Source: Sinorhizobium saheli (GTDB lineage Bacteria > Pseudomonadota > Alphaproteobacteria > Rhizobiales > Rhizobiaceae). From it: a stretch of DNA of 64,000 nucleotides. This document shows positions 42,211 to 50,384 of this stretch, in pieces. Location: assembly GCF_001651875.1 (NCBI RefSeq), contig NZ_LNQB01000101.1:49568-113567 (forward strand), in the 5' to 3' direction. The notes below the pieces were generated by a model. It was given only the letters and a program-made list of their open reading frames with translations. It ran no database searches and was not told the DNA's origin. Position numbers and translations under genes: made by a program. The first letter of the stretch is position 1; each line of letters starts with the position of its first letter.

Positions 42211-43563
42211 CTACGCCGCCTTGCTGTGCGTGCGCGCCGATTGCTCCAGATAGGCGTCGAAGGCGGCGGCGGCGGCGCGGATCAGGAAGCGTCCCTCCTC
42301 GCGAAGCCGGATGACGCCGCCGGTATTCTCCAGGACGCCGTCGCTCTCGAGCATGGCGAGCCGCGCATTGCCGTCGATGAGCATGCCGGCATCGAAACCA
42401 TGCGCGGCGGCGATGGCGGGGACATCGGCGGAAAAGTCGCACATCAGCCGCTCGATGATGCTCGCTCTCAGCCTGTCCTCGGCGGTCAGCCGGTAGCCTT
42501 TCACGGTTGCGAGGCAACCTTCGGCGATCTTCTGCGCATAGAGGCCGGGCGGGACCTGGTTCTGGGCATAGCCCTCAGCCAGCCGGCCGATTGCCGAGGC
42601 GCCAAAGCCGATGAGGGTCTCGCAGGCGTCCGTGGTGTAGCCCTGGAAATTTCGGTGCAACTGCCCGGCGGTCTGGGCCAGTGCCAGGCTATCGTCGGCT
42701 CTGGCGAAATGGTCGAGGCCGATGCGGCGGTAGCCGGCGGCAATGAGGGTGGCGGCGATCGCCTCCGCCTGGGCGACACGGCCCTCGGCATCGGCAAGTG
42801 CTGCCTCGTCGATCAGCTTCTGGTGCTTCTTGAAGGACGGCACATGGGCATAGCCGAAGACGGCGAAGCGATCCGGACCCATGGCGATCGCGGCCTCGGC
42901 CGTCTCGATGCAGGAGTCTACTGTCTGGTGCGGCAGGCCGTAGATGAGGTCGAAGTTGATACTGGTGACGCCGGCGGCACGCAGGCGGCGTACCGCTTCC
43001 ATGGTCTGTTCCTCGGTCTGGATGCGGTTAATCGCCTTCTGCACGACGGGATCGAAGCTCTGGACGCCGAGGCTTGCCCGGCGCACGCCCGACTGGCCGA
43101 GAGCAGTCGCCATGTCCGACTCGAGCGTCCTCGGGTCGATCTCCACGGCAATCTCGGCGTCGCCCGCGAAATCGAAACGCTCGCGGAGCAGCGCGATGAG
43201 GCCCGTGAATTCTTCCGGTCGAATGATTGTCGGTGTTCCGCCGCCGAAATGGACATGATCGACGCTGAGGCGCTTGCCTGCCGTCGCCGAGACCAGTCGG
43301 ACCTCCTCGCGCAGCATGTCGAGATAGCCGAGGATCGGCTGGGCGCGCTGGGTGATGGTCGTGTGGCAGCCGCAGTACCAGCACATCGACCGGCAGAACG
43401 GGATGTGCAGATAGAGCGAAACCGGCTTCTCCGACGGCGTGGCCGCAAGCCAGTCGCCATAGGTTCCGGCGCCGATCTCGGGCGAGAAGCGAGGTGCGGT
43501 TGGATAGCTCGTGTAGCGGGGCAGACGCGCCTCGCCATATTTGGCGACAAGAGCTGGTTGCAT
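42211..43563 (-). CDS. hemN: HemN, oxygen-independent coproporphyrinogen III dehydrogenase
   Basis: 450 residues. The radical-SAM cluster motif is CRSMCWYC (CxxxCxxC, residues ~57-64) preceded by LYLHIPF; the SAM-binding VHFGGGTPTIIRPEEFTG follows, and a HemN C-terminal domain (YRLTAEDRLRASIIERLMC) ends the protein. It converts coproporphyrinogen III to protoporphyrinogen IX without O2, providing haem for NapB, NapC and NorCB under anoxia. It is preceded by an FNR/NnrR-type site at 43629-43642. Confidence 0.95.
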   Translation of the reverse strand: MQPALVAKYGEARLPRYTSYPTAPRFSPEIGAGTYGDWLAATPSEKPVSLYLHIPFCRSMCWYCGCHTTITQRAQPILGYLDMLREEVRLVSATAGKRLSVDHVHFGGGTPTIIRPEEFTGLIALLRERFDFAGDAEIAVEIDPRTLESDMATALGQSGVRRASLGVQSFDPVVQKAINRIQTEEQTMEAVRRLRAAGVTSINFDLIYGLPHQTVDSCIETAEAAIAMGPDRFAVFGYAHVPSFKKHQKLIDEAALADAEGRVAQAEAIAATLIAAGYRRIGLDHFARADDSLALAQTAGQLHRNFQGYTTDACETLIGFGASAIGRLAEGYAQNQVPPGLYAQKIAEGCLATVKGYRLTAEDRLRASIIERLMCDFSADVPAIAAAHGFDAGMLIDGNARLAMLESDGVLENTGGVIRLREEGRFLIRAAAAAFDAYLEQSARTHSKAA

Positions 43564-43600
43564 GAGAAGATCCTTCTGATCGGGGAACAGGATTGCGGCA

Positions 43601-43642
43601 ATCCTAGAGGTGCGGCCGCCGTCTCTCTTTGACCGATGTCAA
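43601..43642 (-). promoter_or_regulatory. FNR/NnrR-type promoter of hemN
   Basis: TTGACCGATGTCAA (43629-43642) is a perfectly symmetric 5-4-5 site. On the minus strand TAGGAT (43606-43601) lies 22 nt downstream as -10, the same hexamer and distance as at nirK. Predicted leader ~31 nt. The symmetric TTGAC/GTCAA arms could also suit a FixK/FnrN-type protein. Confidence 0.7.
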
Positions 43643-43711
43643 GGATCGGGGCGATGAGTTGGGCGATGACTTGGGCGATGACTGGGGCAAAGAGCACTTC
43701 TCGCCATTTGT

Positions 43712-43753
43712 TTGCTCGCCGTCAAAGTGGCGCGCCGGACCGGGCGTTAGGGT
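43712..43753 (+). promoter_or_regulatory. NnrR-type promoter of the DUF2249 operon
   Basis: TTGCTCGCCGTCAA (43712-43725), a 22-nt gap, then TAGGGT (43748-43753). It is oriented toward the DUF2249 gene whose ATG is at 43834, with a predicted leader of ~74 nt. It lies 70 bp from the hemN site, so two divergent units have separate boxes. Confidence 0.6.
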
Positions 43754-43833
43754 CGCGCAAGTTCCGATCGGGTCGAGCCGCCGCCGCATCGGAACGGAAG
43801 AGGGGCGGCCACCACAAGAGAATTGCCACGACA

Positions 43834-44108
43834 ATGACCGATACCAAGCCATCGATCGACGTCCGCACCGTTCCGCCGCGCGAGCGTCACCCCAGAATCT
43901 TCGGCATGCTGGGCGCGCTCGCACCCGGGGCTCGATGCTGATTACCAGCGATCACGATCCGCGCCCGCTTCACTACCAACTGGAGACGAACTTTCCGGGC
44001 CAGTTCGGCTGGGACTATCTGGAAGCCGGACCGGACGTGTGGCGGGTGGAGATCGCCCGACTGGAGGGTGGTTCGGGTTGCGAATGCTGCTGCGGTTCGG
44101 ATCATTGA
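43834..44108 (+). pseudogene. DUF2249-domain protein gene, interrupted by a -1 frameshift
   Basis: The first frame starts at the ATG 43834 (MTDTKPSIDVRTVPPRERH) and runs to GALAPGARC then TGA (43939-43941). The second frame continues from within CCCGGGG (43924-43930) as GSMLITSDHDPRPLHYQLE and ends CECCCGSDH at 44108. A one-base slip, or restoring one G, joins them into a DUF2249 domain of about 91 residues. The ATG at 43935 could also restart translation, overlapping the first stop. DUF2249 proteins of this form are SirA/TusA-like small proteins often found in NO/denitrification clusters. Either a real frameshift mutation, a sequencing slip in the G run, or a coupled restart. Confidence 0.7.
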
Positions 44109-44153
44109 GGCGCCGCTCTCGGCGGTAGCCGCCAGCAAGCACGGTGAGACGAG

Positions 44154-45506
44154 ATGCCAGACGCCACGCTTTCCCCATGGACGATGTCCTACTTCGCCGT
44201 CGCCTGTGTCTTTCTGGTGATCGGCCAGGGCCTGATGGCGGCCGGCTACGGCTATCCGTTCGCCGGGGTGGACGCCCCGGAAACTCTGGCGCTCGCCCAT
44301 CTCCTCGCCATCGGTTGGCTCGGGCTGCTGATGATCGGGGCGCTCCTGCAGTTCGTACCGGTGCTGATTGCTGCACCGCTCCGCGCCGGGCGGCTGGCGC
44401 CCTCGGTCCTGCTTCTCATCGTCGGCGGGCTTCTCCTGCTCGCCGGCGGATTTGCGGCGCTTGGCGGCGCCGAGGGCCTCGACGGCCTTTCGCCGGGCAT
44501 GCTGCCGCTTGGCGCCTTTCTGCTCGTGACCGGCTTCGGCCTCGCGGCTGCCATGCTCGCCTCGACGCTCCTGTCGGCGCGGGCGCTGCCGCTTCCCGCC
44601 CGCTTCGTCGGCCTCGGGCTTGCCGCGCTGACGGCGACGATCCTTATCGGCGCGGCCTTCGCCGCCGTGCTTTCGGGCATCGTCGCCAGCGATCTGCTCG
44701 CTACACTGCTCCTTCACGGCGTGCCGTTCCATGCCGCACTCGGCCTCGGCGGCTGGCTTAGTTTCACCGCGATCGGCGTCAGCTATCGCTTGCTCCCGAT
44801 GTTCATGCTTGCACCCGAGAAGGTAAGCGGCGCGGCGAGAACCGTCTGGTGGACAGGCGCAACCGCACTGGTGCTCGTGGCGGCCTCAGTCGCCGTCGTG
44901 TTCCTCGATGCCGAGGCGGCAAAGACGCTGCTCGCGCTGCCCCTCGTGCTCGCTTTTGTCGCCGTTTCTTTCTACTGCGTCGACCTGGTGCGCCTCTATC
45001 GCGAGCGCAAGCGCAAGGTCGTGGAACTCAATATCCGGGCCAGCTACGCGGCCTTTGCAGCATTGCTCGCCGCCGTCGTTCTCATCTCCATTCCGGCTAC
45101 GCGAGCGGCGGCCGGCGAGGGCGCCGCGGCTCTCGTCTATCTCTTCGCCTTCGGCTGGCTGACCGGCCTCGGGCTCGCGCAGCTTTACAAGATCGTGCCG
45201 TTCCTGACCTGGCTTGAATGCTATGGCCCGATTCTCGGCCGAATTGCGGTCCCGCGCGTGCAGGACCTCGTGAACGAGGGCCGGGCGAACTTCTGGTTCG
45301 GTCTATATTATGGCGCCGTGACGGCCGCCACGGCTTCGCTTTTCGCCGGCAGTCTGCCATCCTTTCGGGTCGCGGTTGCGGCGCAGCTTGCCGCAACCCT
45401 CGGCCTGATGGCGGAACTCGTTCGCGCCAGAAGGCTTTCGTCGGTGAAGGGCGCCGGCGTTCCGAAACCGCGTCTTTTTCTACCTCTCTCTCGACCACAG
45501 GAGTGA
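44154..45506 (+). CDS. Polytopic membrane protein, haem-copper oxidase subunit I-like/NnrS-like
   Basis: 450 residues with about 12 hydrophobic segments. A membrane His pattern recalls haem-binding NnrS/oxidase-like families: His 49 in ETLALAHLLAIGWLGLL, and His 188 and 193 in LLLHGVPFHAALGLGGWLS. The GALLQFVPVLIAAP segment resembles the GALxQMLPV stretch of small oxidase-subunit-I-like proteins. It is not a catalytic oxidase: the full His set and Cu ligands are absent. It lies in a tight operon: 45 nt after the DUF2249 gene and 3 nt before the next. Function unknown; a role in NO sensing, protection or haem handling is inferred from context. Confidence 0.65.
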   Translation: MPDATLSPWTMSYFAVACVFLVIGQGLMAAGYGYPFAGVDAPETLALAHLLAIGWLGLLMIGALLQFVPVLIAAPLRAGRLAPSVLLLIVGGLLLLAGGFAALGGAEGLDGLSPGMLPLGAFLLVTGFGLAAAMLASTLLSARALPLPARFVGLGLAALTATILIGAAFAAVLSGIVASDLLATLLLHGVPFHAALGLGGWLSFTAIGVSYRLLPMFMLAPEKVSGAARTVWWTGATALVLVAASVAVVFLDAEAAKTLLALPLVLAFVAVSFYCVDLVRLYRERKRKVVELNIRASYAAFAALLAAVVLISIPATRAAAGEGAAALVYLFAFGWLTGLGLAQLYKIVPFLTWLECYGPILGRIAVPRVQDLVNEGRANFWFGLYYGAVTAATASLFAGSLPSFRVAVAAQLAATLGLMAELVRARRLSSVKGAGVPKPRLFLPLSRPQE

Positions 45507-45509
45507 CCG

Positions 45510-46043
45510 ATGAACCCCGCACCCAGAGACATCAACGTTCGGGAACTCGACGTTCGGCCGATCCTGAGCAGTGGCGGCGAGCCGTTCCAGGCCATCATGG
45601 AGGTGGTGAGCGCACTAGAGCCCGGTGAGGCCCTGCGGCTCTACGCGCCCTTCCGGCCGCAGCCCTTGTTCAAGGTCATGGCGGGCCGCGGCTTCGATCA
45701 CGAGGCGCGCGAGATCGAGGGCGGCGACTGGGAGGTGCTGTTCACGCCGCAGCCGACCTCCGCAGCCGTCGAGCTTTCCGACGACGCGGAAGATCCCGAG
45801 ACCTGGCCTGATCCGGTCGAGCATCTCGACCTGACCGAGCTCGACCCGCCAAAACCGATGGTCCGCATCCTCGCCGCCGCCGAGCGGCTCGAGCCGGGAG
45901 AGGTCCTCTTCGCGCTGCTTTCGCGCGAGCCGATCTTCCTCTTCCCGGAACTGACAAAGCGCGGCCATCAGTGGGCCGGCAATTTCGACGAGACGCGAAC
46001 CGCCTTCCGCATCTTCGTCCGCGTAGGCAAGGCAAGGGGTTGA
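45510..46043 (+). CDS. Tandem DUF2249-domain protein
   Basis: 177 residues containing two DUF2249-like units. Unit 1 is at residues ~8-75 (INVRELDVRPIL ... VSALEPGEALRLYAPFRPQP), unit 2 at ~105-172 (EHLDLTELDPPKPMVRILAA ... LEPGEVLFALLSREPI). Both share the pattern acidic-leading strand, helix, LEPGE turn, hydrophobic strand. There is no Cys, unlike sulfur-carrier TusA. 3 nt after the membrane gene and 4 nt before the DUF59 gene. Probably cytosolic; the function of the family is not established. Confidence 0.75.
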   Translation: MNPAPRDINVRELDVRPILSSGGEPFQAIMEVVSALEPGEALRLYAPFRPQPLFKVMAGRGFDHEAREIEGGDWEVLFTPQPTSAAVELSDDAEDPETWPDPVEHLDLTELDPPKPMVRILAAAERLEPGEVLFALLSREPIFLFPELTKRGHQWAGNFDETRTAFRIFVRVGKARG

Positions 46044-46047
46044 GGCT

Positions 46048-46341
46048 ATGGGCGAAGCGGCGAACGGCGCACTCTGCGAAGAGATACGCGAGGCCCTGCG
46101 CATGATCATCGACCCGGAGCTCGGCCGCAATATCGTCGATCTCGGTCTGATCTACGACGTGTCCGTCGAGGACGGCGGCATTGCCCACGTGAGCATGACG
46201 ACCACCACGAAGGGATGTCCGGCGAGCCAGTATCTGAAGGAGGCGGTGCGCAACTGCGTCTGGTATGTGCCGGGCGTGGAATATGCGGAAGTGCGCCTGA
46301 CCTACGAGCCCGCCTGGACGCCGGAGATGATGGCGGACTGA
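46048..46341 (+). CDS. DUF59/MIP18-family metal-sulfur cluster assembly protein
   Basis: 97 residues. The family signature is complete: DPELGRNIVDLGLIYDVSV (residues ~23-41) and TTTTKGCPASQYL with the conserved Cys (~52-64). Relatives include PaaD, SufT and the MIP18 group, which help build or deliver Fe-S clusters. It ends the DUF2249 operon and is followed by a terminator-like RIME element. It is not adjacent to paaABCE here, so PaaD function is unlikely; an Fe-S delivery role under NO stress is an inference. Confidence 0.85.
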   Translation: MGEAANGALCEEIREALRMIIDPELGRNIVDLGLIYDVSVEDGGIAHVSMTTTTKGCPASQYLKEAVRNCVWYVPGVEYAEVRLTYEPAWTPEMMAD

Positions 46342-46361
46342 CCTGGGGATCCCCGGCGGTT

Positions 46362-46535
46362 AAGACCCCTCCCCAAGCCCGCCTAAAAGGGGCCACAAGG
46401 GGGAGGGGCTCTCGTGCCCGCCGTCACCGGCGTGCCACCTCCCAATCATCGCGTCTGGCTCAACGGGTCATGACAGTGTGAAGCGGGCGCCAAGCCCCTC
46501 CCCCTTGTGGGGAGGGGTTGGGGAGGGGTCTTTTT
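46362..46535. repeat. RIME-like inverted-repeat element with terminator features
   Basis: Arms of ~40 bp (AGACCCCTCCCCAAG ... CACAAGGGGGAGGGGCT at 46363-46410, and the inverted AGCCCCTCCCCCTTGTGGGG ... GGGGAGGGGTCTT at 46494-46533) flank ~80 bp. The right arm runs into TTTTT (46531-46535), so plus-strand transcripts would end in a GC hairpin plus U-tract. It lies between the convergent DUF59 and nnrS genes and likely terminates both. The 212-bp gap has no gene. Confidence 0.65.
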
Positions 46536-46553
46536 AGCCCGCGACCGTTCACC

Positions 46554-47768
46554 TCAGCCCGCGTTCAACCCCCGGCGCTTGCGCACCAGGATCGGGCCGT
46601 ATTCGAGCGTGAACAGCGCGAAGGCCAGGAGCCAGAGTCCGCCCACGGCGGCATAAAGCGTCGCCGCAGTCTCCGGAAACATTTCGGCGAGCGGGCGCAG
46701 CAGGGCGGCGAGAACGATCGCGGCGTAGGAGGCGACGGTCAGGCGCGAGGCCGTCAGCGGGTGACCGGTGTGGCCGCGGCTTGCCCGCGTCATCACCGCC
46801 AGCATCATCGATGCGATGGCGCCGACGGTTAGCACATGCATGACCGAGCGCTGATCGACAAGGCCGAGCGCACCGAAGCCGATGCCGGCGAAACCGAGGG
46901 GAACGAAGGCGTAGGCGACGTGCAGGACGACGAGCAACATCTCCGGCCACGTGGCCAAACCGCGCCAGCGAGCAAGCCGGGCGGTGTGGAAAACGGCCGC
47001 GGCGAGGCTCGCGAGTGCGGTGAGCGCGTGCTCCGGAACGAGTATCCAGCAGAAAAGCGCGCCGACGCCTGAGAGGATGGCGACCGTATCGAAGCGATTG
47101 TAGGGGACCGGAAAAGCGGTCCGGCCGATGCGGTTTAGCCAATTGCGGGTGAAGCTCGGCAGGATCCGGCCGCCGACAATCATGATGAGTACGACATAGG
47201 CGGAAATGCCGAGGCGCATCGCGACGTTGGCATGTTCACCGGTAATCACCGTGATATGGAAGCAGGCATTGGCGAGCGACAGCGCCAGCAAGCCGCCGAG
47301 CACCTTTAAATCCTTCCATTTCCGGCCGGCGATCACTTCGCGCGCGCAAATGAAGAGGAGTGCCGGCAGGAAGAGGCTGTCGATCGCCGCCGCGACCGGA
47401 AGACCGGGAACGTCCGGCATGAGAAGCGCGAAACGACCGGCCGACCAGAGCGCGAACAGGCCGGCGAGCGGCCAGCCGGAAACGGGCAGGCGGCCCGTCC
47501 AGTTCGGGACGGCGGTCAGCAGGAAGCCCGCGAGCACGGCCGAGGCGAAGCCGAACAGCATCTCGTGCGCGTGCCACGCCAGCGCGCCGTAGCTGCCGGC
47601 AAGATCGAAGCGGCCGGTCAATGCTCCGATCCACAAGGTCATCGCGACGATGGCCCAAAGGGATGCGCCGAGGAAAAAGGGTCGGAAGCCATAGGAAAAG
47701 AGCACGGGGCCCGTGCGGGCGAGGCCACGTGGCAGGTAGCCGGGCCTCTCGGCCTTTGATTCACTCAT
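46554..47768 (-). CDS. nnrS: NnrS, haem-copper membrane protein
   Basis: 404 residues from the ATG at 47768 (AGGAG 7 nt upstream); a longer in-frame start has no ribosome binding site. About 12 membrane segments. NnrS signature regions: LFSYGFRPFFLGASLWA near the N-terminus, LAWHAHEMLFGFASAVLAGF (~61-80), NACFHITVITGEHANVAMR and RSVMHVLTVGAIASMMLAVM. NnrS proteins bind haem and copper and protect cells from NO stress. Divergent from nirK, with its own TTG-N8-CAA site. Confidence 0.93.
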   Translation of the reverse strand: MSESKAERPGYLPRGLARTGPVLFSYGFRPFFLGASLWAIVAMTLWIGALTGRFDLAGSYGALAWHAHEMLFGFASAVLAGFLLTAVPNWTGRLPVSGWPLAGLFALWSAGRFALLMPDVPGLPVAAAIDSLFLPALLFICAREVIAGRKWKDLKVLGGLLALSLANACFHITVITGEHANVAMRLGISAYVVLIMIVGGRILPSFTRNWLNRIGRTAFPVPYNRFDTVAILSGVGALFCWILVPEHALTALASLAAAVFHTARLARWRGLATWPEMLLVVLHVAYAFVPLGFAGIGFGALGLVDQRSVMHVLTVGAIASMMLAVMTRASRGHTGHPLTASRLTVASYAAIVLAALLRPLAEMFPETAATLYAAVGGLWLLAFALFTLEYGPILVRKRRGLNAG

Positions 47769-47796
47769 GATCGAACTCCTGATGTTTGGCAGTATC

Positions 47797-47838
47797 TGAC
47801 TACCGGAGCCACGCGTCAGGTTCTTTGATAATTGGCAA
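47797..47838 (-). promoter_or_regulatory. NnrR-type site upstream of nnrS
   Basis: TTGATAATTGGCAA at 47825-47838 lies 57 bp upstream of the nnrS start; a weak -10 (TAGTCA, 47802-47797) is 22 nt away on the minus strand. The nirK site is ~90 bp further up, so the two divergent promoters do not share a box. Confidence 0.6.
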
Positions 47839-47929
47839 ATACGCATCGACATGAGCGCGGCCCGCGCGCCGTCCCCGGCATTGTCGCTCTTTGCCCGTCA
47901 AAATGTCGCAGCAGGGGCAATGTGCCTGT

Positions 47930-47970
47930 TTGTTCCACCACAAAGAGTGCGGGACCGACCCTCCTAGGAT
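47930..47970 (+). promoter_or_regulatory. NnrR-type promoter of nirK
   Basis: TTGTTCCACCACAA (47930-47943), 21 nt, then TAGGAT (47965-47970). With activator centre near -41.5 the transcript would start near 47978, giving a ~40-nt leader that contains CAAGGAGAGG before the nirK ATG at 48018. Confidence 0.7.
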
Positions 47971-48017
47971 CAAAACGACCGGGCGATGTTCGCTCCGGCC
48001 TTTCAAGGAGAGGTTCC

Positions 48018-49148
48018 ATGTCTGAGCAATTCCAGATGACACGCCGCAGCATGCTGGCTGGGGCAGCAATCGCCGGCGCGCTGACGCCGCTTGTCGGTGC
48101 GGTATCTGCCCATGCGGAAGAGACGGCCGCGAAGACTGCCGCCGCCGACATCGCGTCGCTGCCGCGCGTGAAGGTCGAGCTCGTCAAGCCGCCATTCGTT
48201 CACGCCCACACCCAGAAGGCCGAAGGTGGCCCGAACGTCGTCGAGTTCACGCTCACGATCGAGGAGAAGAAGATCATCGTCGATGATCAGGGCACCGAGG
48301 TCAACGCGATGACCTTCAACGGTTCGGTCCCCGGTCCGCTGATGGTCGTCCATCAGGACGACTATGTCGAGGTGACGCTGAACAATCCGGAAACCAACAC
48401 GCTGCAGCACAATATCGACTTCCACTCCGCGACCGGTGCGCTCGGGGGCGGTGCGCTGACGGTCGTCAATCCGGGCGAAAGCACGGTGCTGCGTTTCAAG
48501 GCGACCAAGGCCGGCGTCTTCGTCTACCACTGTGCACCTCCCGGCATGGTTCCCTGGCACGTCACCTCCGGCATGAACGGCGCGATCATGGTGCTGCCGC
48601 GCGAAGGCCTGACCGACGGCCAGGGCAAGTCGCTGACCTATGACAAGGTCTACTATGTGGGCGAGCAGGACTTCTACGTGCCGCGCGACGAGGAGGGCAA
48701 CTTCAAGAAATATGCGAGCGCGGGCGATGCCTATCCCGACACCCTCGAAGTCATGCGCACGCTGACCCCGAGCCACGTCGTCTTCAACGGCGCGGTGGGC
48801 GCGCTCACCGGCGACAACGCGCTGAAGGCGGCTGTGGGCGAGAAGGTGCTGATCGTCCATTCGCAGGCGAACCGCGACACCCGCCCGCACCTGATCGGTG
48901 GGCACGGCGATTACGTCTGGGCAACGGGCAAGTTCCGCAATCCTCCGGATCGCGACCAGGAGACCTGGTTCATCCCGGGCGGCACGGCGGGCGCGGCCTT
49001 CTACACCTTCGAGCAGCCCGGCATCTACGCCTATGTGAACCACAACCTGATCGAGGCTTTCGAGCTGGGTGCGGCCGCCCACTTCGCCGTCACCGGTGAG
49101 TGGAACGACGACCTCATGACCTCGGTTCGCGCGCCCTCGGGCACTTGA
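48018..49148 (+). CDS. nirK: NirK, copper-containing nitrite reductase
   Basis: 376 residues from the ATG at 48018 (AAGGAGAGG upstream). Tat signal [19 protein letters not shown] with cleavage near AHA. Two cupredoxin domains. Copper ligands: [14 protein letters not shown] (type 1 and type 2 His), [17 protein letters not shown] (type 2 His, type 1 Cys, His and Met), and [12 protein letters not shown] plus the C-terminal His. Class I NirK, forming a periplasmic trimer. It reduces nitrite to NO, with electrons probably from the pseudoazurin encoded nearby. Confidence 0.97.
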   Translation: MSEQFQMTRRSMLAGAAIAGALTPLVGAVSAHAEETAAKTAAADIASLPRVKVELVKPPFVHAHTQKAEGGPNVVEFTLTIEEKKIIVDDQGTEVNAMTFNGSVPGPLMVVHQDDYVEVTLNNPETNTLQHNIDFHSATGALGGGALTVVNPGESTVLRFKATKAGVFVYHCAPPGMVPWHVTSGMNGAIMVLPREGLTDGQGKSLTYDKVYYVGEQDFYVPRDEEGNFKKYASAGDAYPDTLEVMRTLTPSHVVFNGAVGALTGDNALKAAVGEKVLIVHSQANRDTRPHLIGGHGDYVWATGKFRNPPDRDQETWFIPGGTAGAAFYTFEQPGIYAYVNHNLIEAFELGAAAHFAVTGEWNDDLMTSVRAPSGT

Positions 49149-49154
49149 TCCAAG

Positions 49155-49180
49155 AGCATTTGCGACGTCAGGTTGAATGC
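49155..49180. repeat. Fragment of the interspersed repeat, copy 6
   Basis: GAGCATTTGCGACGTCAGGTTGAAT directly after the nirK stop matches the first part of the element with a small internal deletion; the rest is missing. The remaining nirK-nirV gap to 49288 holds only a short GC hairpin-like stretch and the nirV ribosome binding site. Confidence 0.5.
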
Positions 49181-49288
49181 GCCGCGCCGCCGGAAGTCCC
49201 GCCGGCGCGGCCGCTGCCATCCTCATGGCCCCCGGGCTAAACACCCTGCCCGGGGACCGGTCAACATGGATCGCAAGGAGGCCTCCCC

Positions 49289-50203
49289 ATGGCCGCGATT
49301 TCAGAGAAAAGTGAAGCTATCGCCCTCTCGCTTGCGATCCCAGCCGCTCTCTTCCTCCTTCTCGCAGGCATGGTGGCGCGCGAGACTGGTCTTCTGCGGC
49401 GTGACCCGGTCGGTGCCGCTCTTAAGGAGCCGCCCATCGTCACCGTCGCTCCGGGCGAGTTCAGCTATCGCCCCGCCGGCGAGTATTTCAAGAACGGCTA
49501 CGCCGTGGACGGGCCGATGCTCACCATCAGCATGACCGCGTCGCTCACCATCATGAAATACCAGGTGACTGCCGCCGACTATGGGCGCTGCGTTGCGGAA
49601 AGCGCCTGTGCGCCGGCCGAACCCGAGCGTGCGCCCGCGGACCCCGCCCGTATGCCTGCGACGGGGGTCAGCCATGACGATGCCGAGGCCTATGCCGCCT
49701 GGCTCAGCCGCCGCACCGGGGAAGTATGGGTGCTGCCGACCGACGAGGAACTCGCCTTCGCCGCGGGCAGCCGCTTTCCTGACGACGCCCTCGGTGTCGA
49801 CGCCGACAGCAACAATCCGGCAGAGCGCTGGCTCGCCGATTATTTCCGCGAGGCATCGCGCAAGGCGTCGAGCAAACCGGAGCCGCAGCCGCTCGGCCAT
49901 TTCGGAGAAAGCGAGTTCGGGCTTGCCGACTTCGCTGGCAATGTCTGGGAGTGGACGACGACCTGCAGCCGCCGCGTCAGCCTCGACCGGAGCGGTTTCG
50001 TAGTCAGCGACGCTTCCTCCTGCGGCATCTACATTGCCACGGGCAGGCACCGCGCGGCACTCAGCTCCTTCGTTCGCAATCCGAAGGGCGGCGGTTGCGC
50101 CGTAGGCGCCCCTCCCGACAACGTCGGCTTCCGCCTGGTCAAGGATACGAGATGGTATGCGCCATTGCTGCAGACACTCAGGGCGAAGGGCTTGCCCGTC
50201 TGA
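49289..50203 (+). CDS. nirV: NirV, formylglycine-generating-enzyme-like protein
   Basis: 304 residues, with AAGGAGG upstream of the ATG. N-terminal membrane anchor or signal (LSLAIPAALFLLLAGMVARE), then an FGE-sulfatase (SUMF1-like) domain: PGEFSYRPAGEYFKNG, VSHDDAEAYAAWLSRRTG and GLADFAGNVWEWTTTCSR near the C-terminal half. NirV accompanies nirK in many denitrifiers; it is not essential for NirK activity and its role is unsettled. Probably periplasmic. Confidence 0.9.
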   Translation: MAAISEKSEAIALSLAIPAALFLLLAGMVARETGLLRRDPVGAALKEPPIVTVAPGEFSYRPAGEYFKNGYAVDGPMLTISMTASLTIMKYQVTAADYGRCVAESACAPAEPERAPADPARMPATGVSHDDAEAYAAWLSRRTGEVWVLPTDEELAFAAGSRFPDDALGVDADSNNPAERWLADYFREASRKASSKPEPQPLGHFGESEFGLADFAGNVWEWTTTCSRRVSLDRSGFVVSDASSCGIYIATGRHRAALSSFVRNPKGGGCAVGAPPDNVGFRLVKDTRWYAPLLQTLRAKGLPV

Positions 50204-50295
50204 CGATCTTCGATTTGAAATCGGAGTGCCTGCTGCCTTTCGTCAATCCCCCTGTCATGCTAGGACCGGTTGAGGAGCCGTGAGTGTCGATTTGA

Positions 50296-50376
50296 GCGGG
50301 ATGCGCTCACATGCGTTCGCGCCACCGCTCCATCTGCGACGTCATGTGATTCCACCTGACTGCAAAATGCTCTAGG
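50296..50376. repeat. Interspersed palindromic repeat, copy 7 (upstream of nnrR)
   Basis: GAGCGGGATGCGCTCACATG through GCGCCACCGCTCCATCTG, then a ~20-bp deletion relative to full copies, then the palindromic part GTCATGTGATTCCACCTGAC and GCAAAATGCTCTAG. It ends 8 bp before the nnrR start codon, so it overlaps the nnrR leader and possibly its promoter. Confidence 0.8.
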
Positions 50377-50384
50377 AAGCTGGA

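Noticed and set aside
43629..44108. One continuous 159-codon ORF covering the hemN upstream region and the DUF2249 end
   Set aside because: Its first 100 codons run through two regulatory boxes and show no protein-like composition. Only the part from ~43930 is DUF2249, and the true N-terminus is in another frame from 43834.
47890..47902. TTTGCCCGTCAAA upstream of nirK as an FNR-type site
   Set aside because: Nearly palindromic, but only 5 nt lie between TTG and CAA instead of 8. A properly spaced site with a -10 occurs at 47930-47943.
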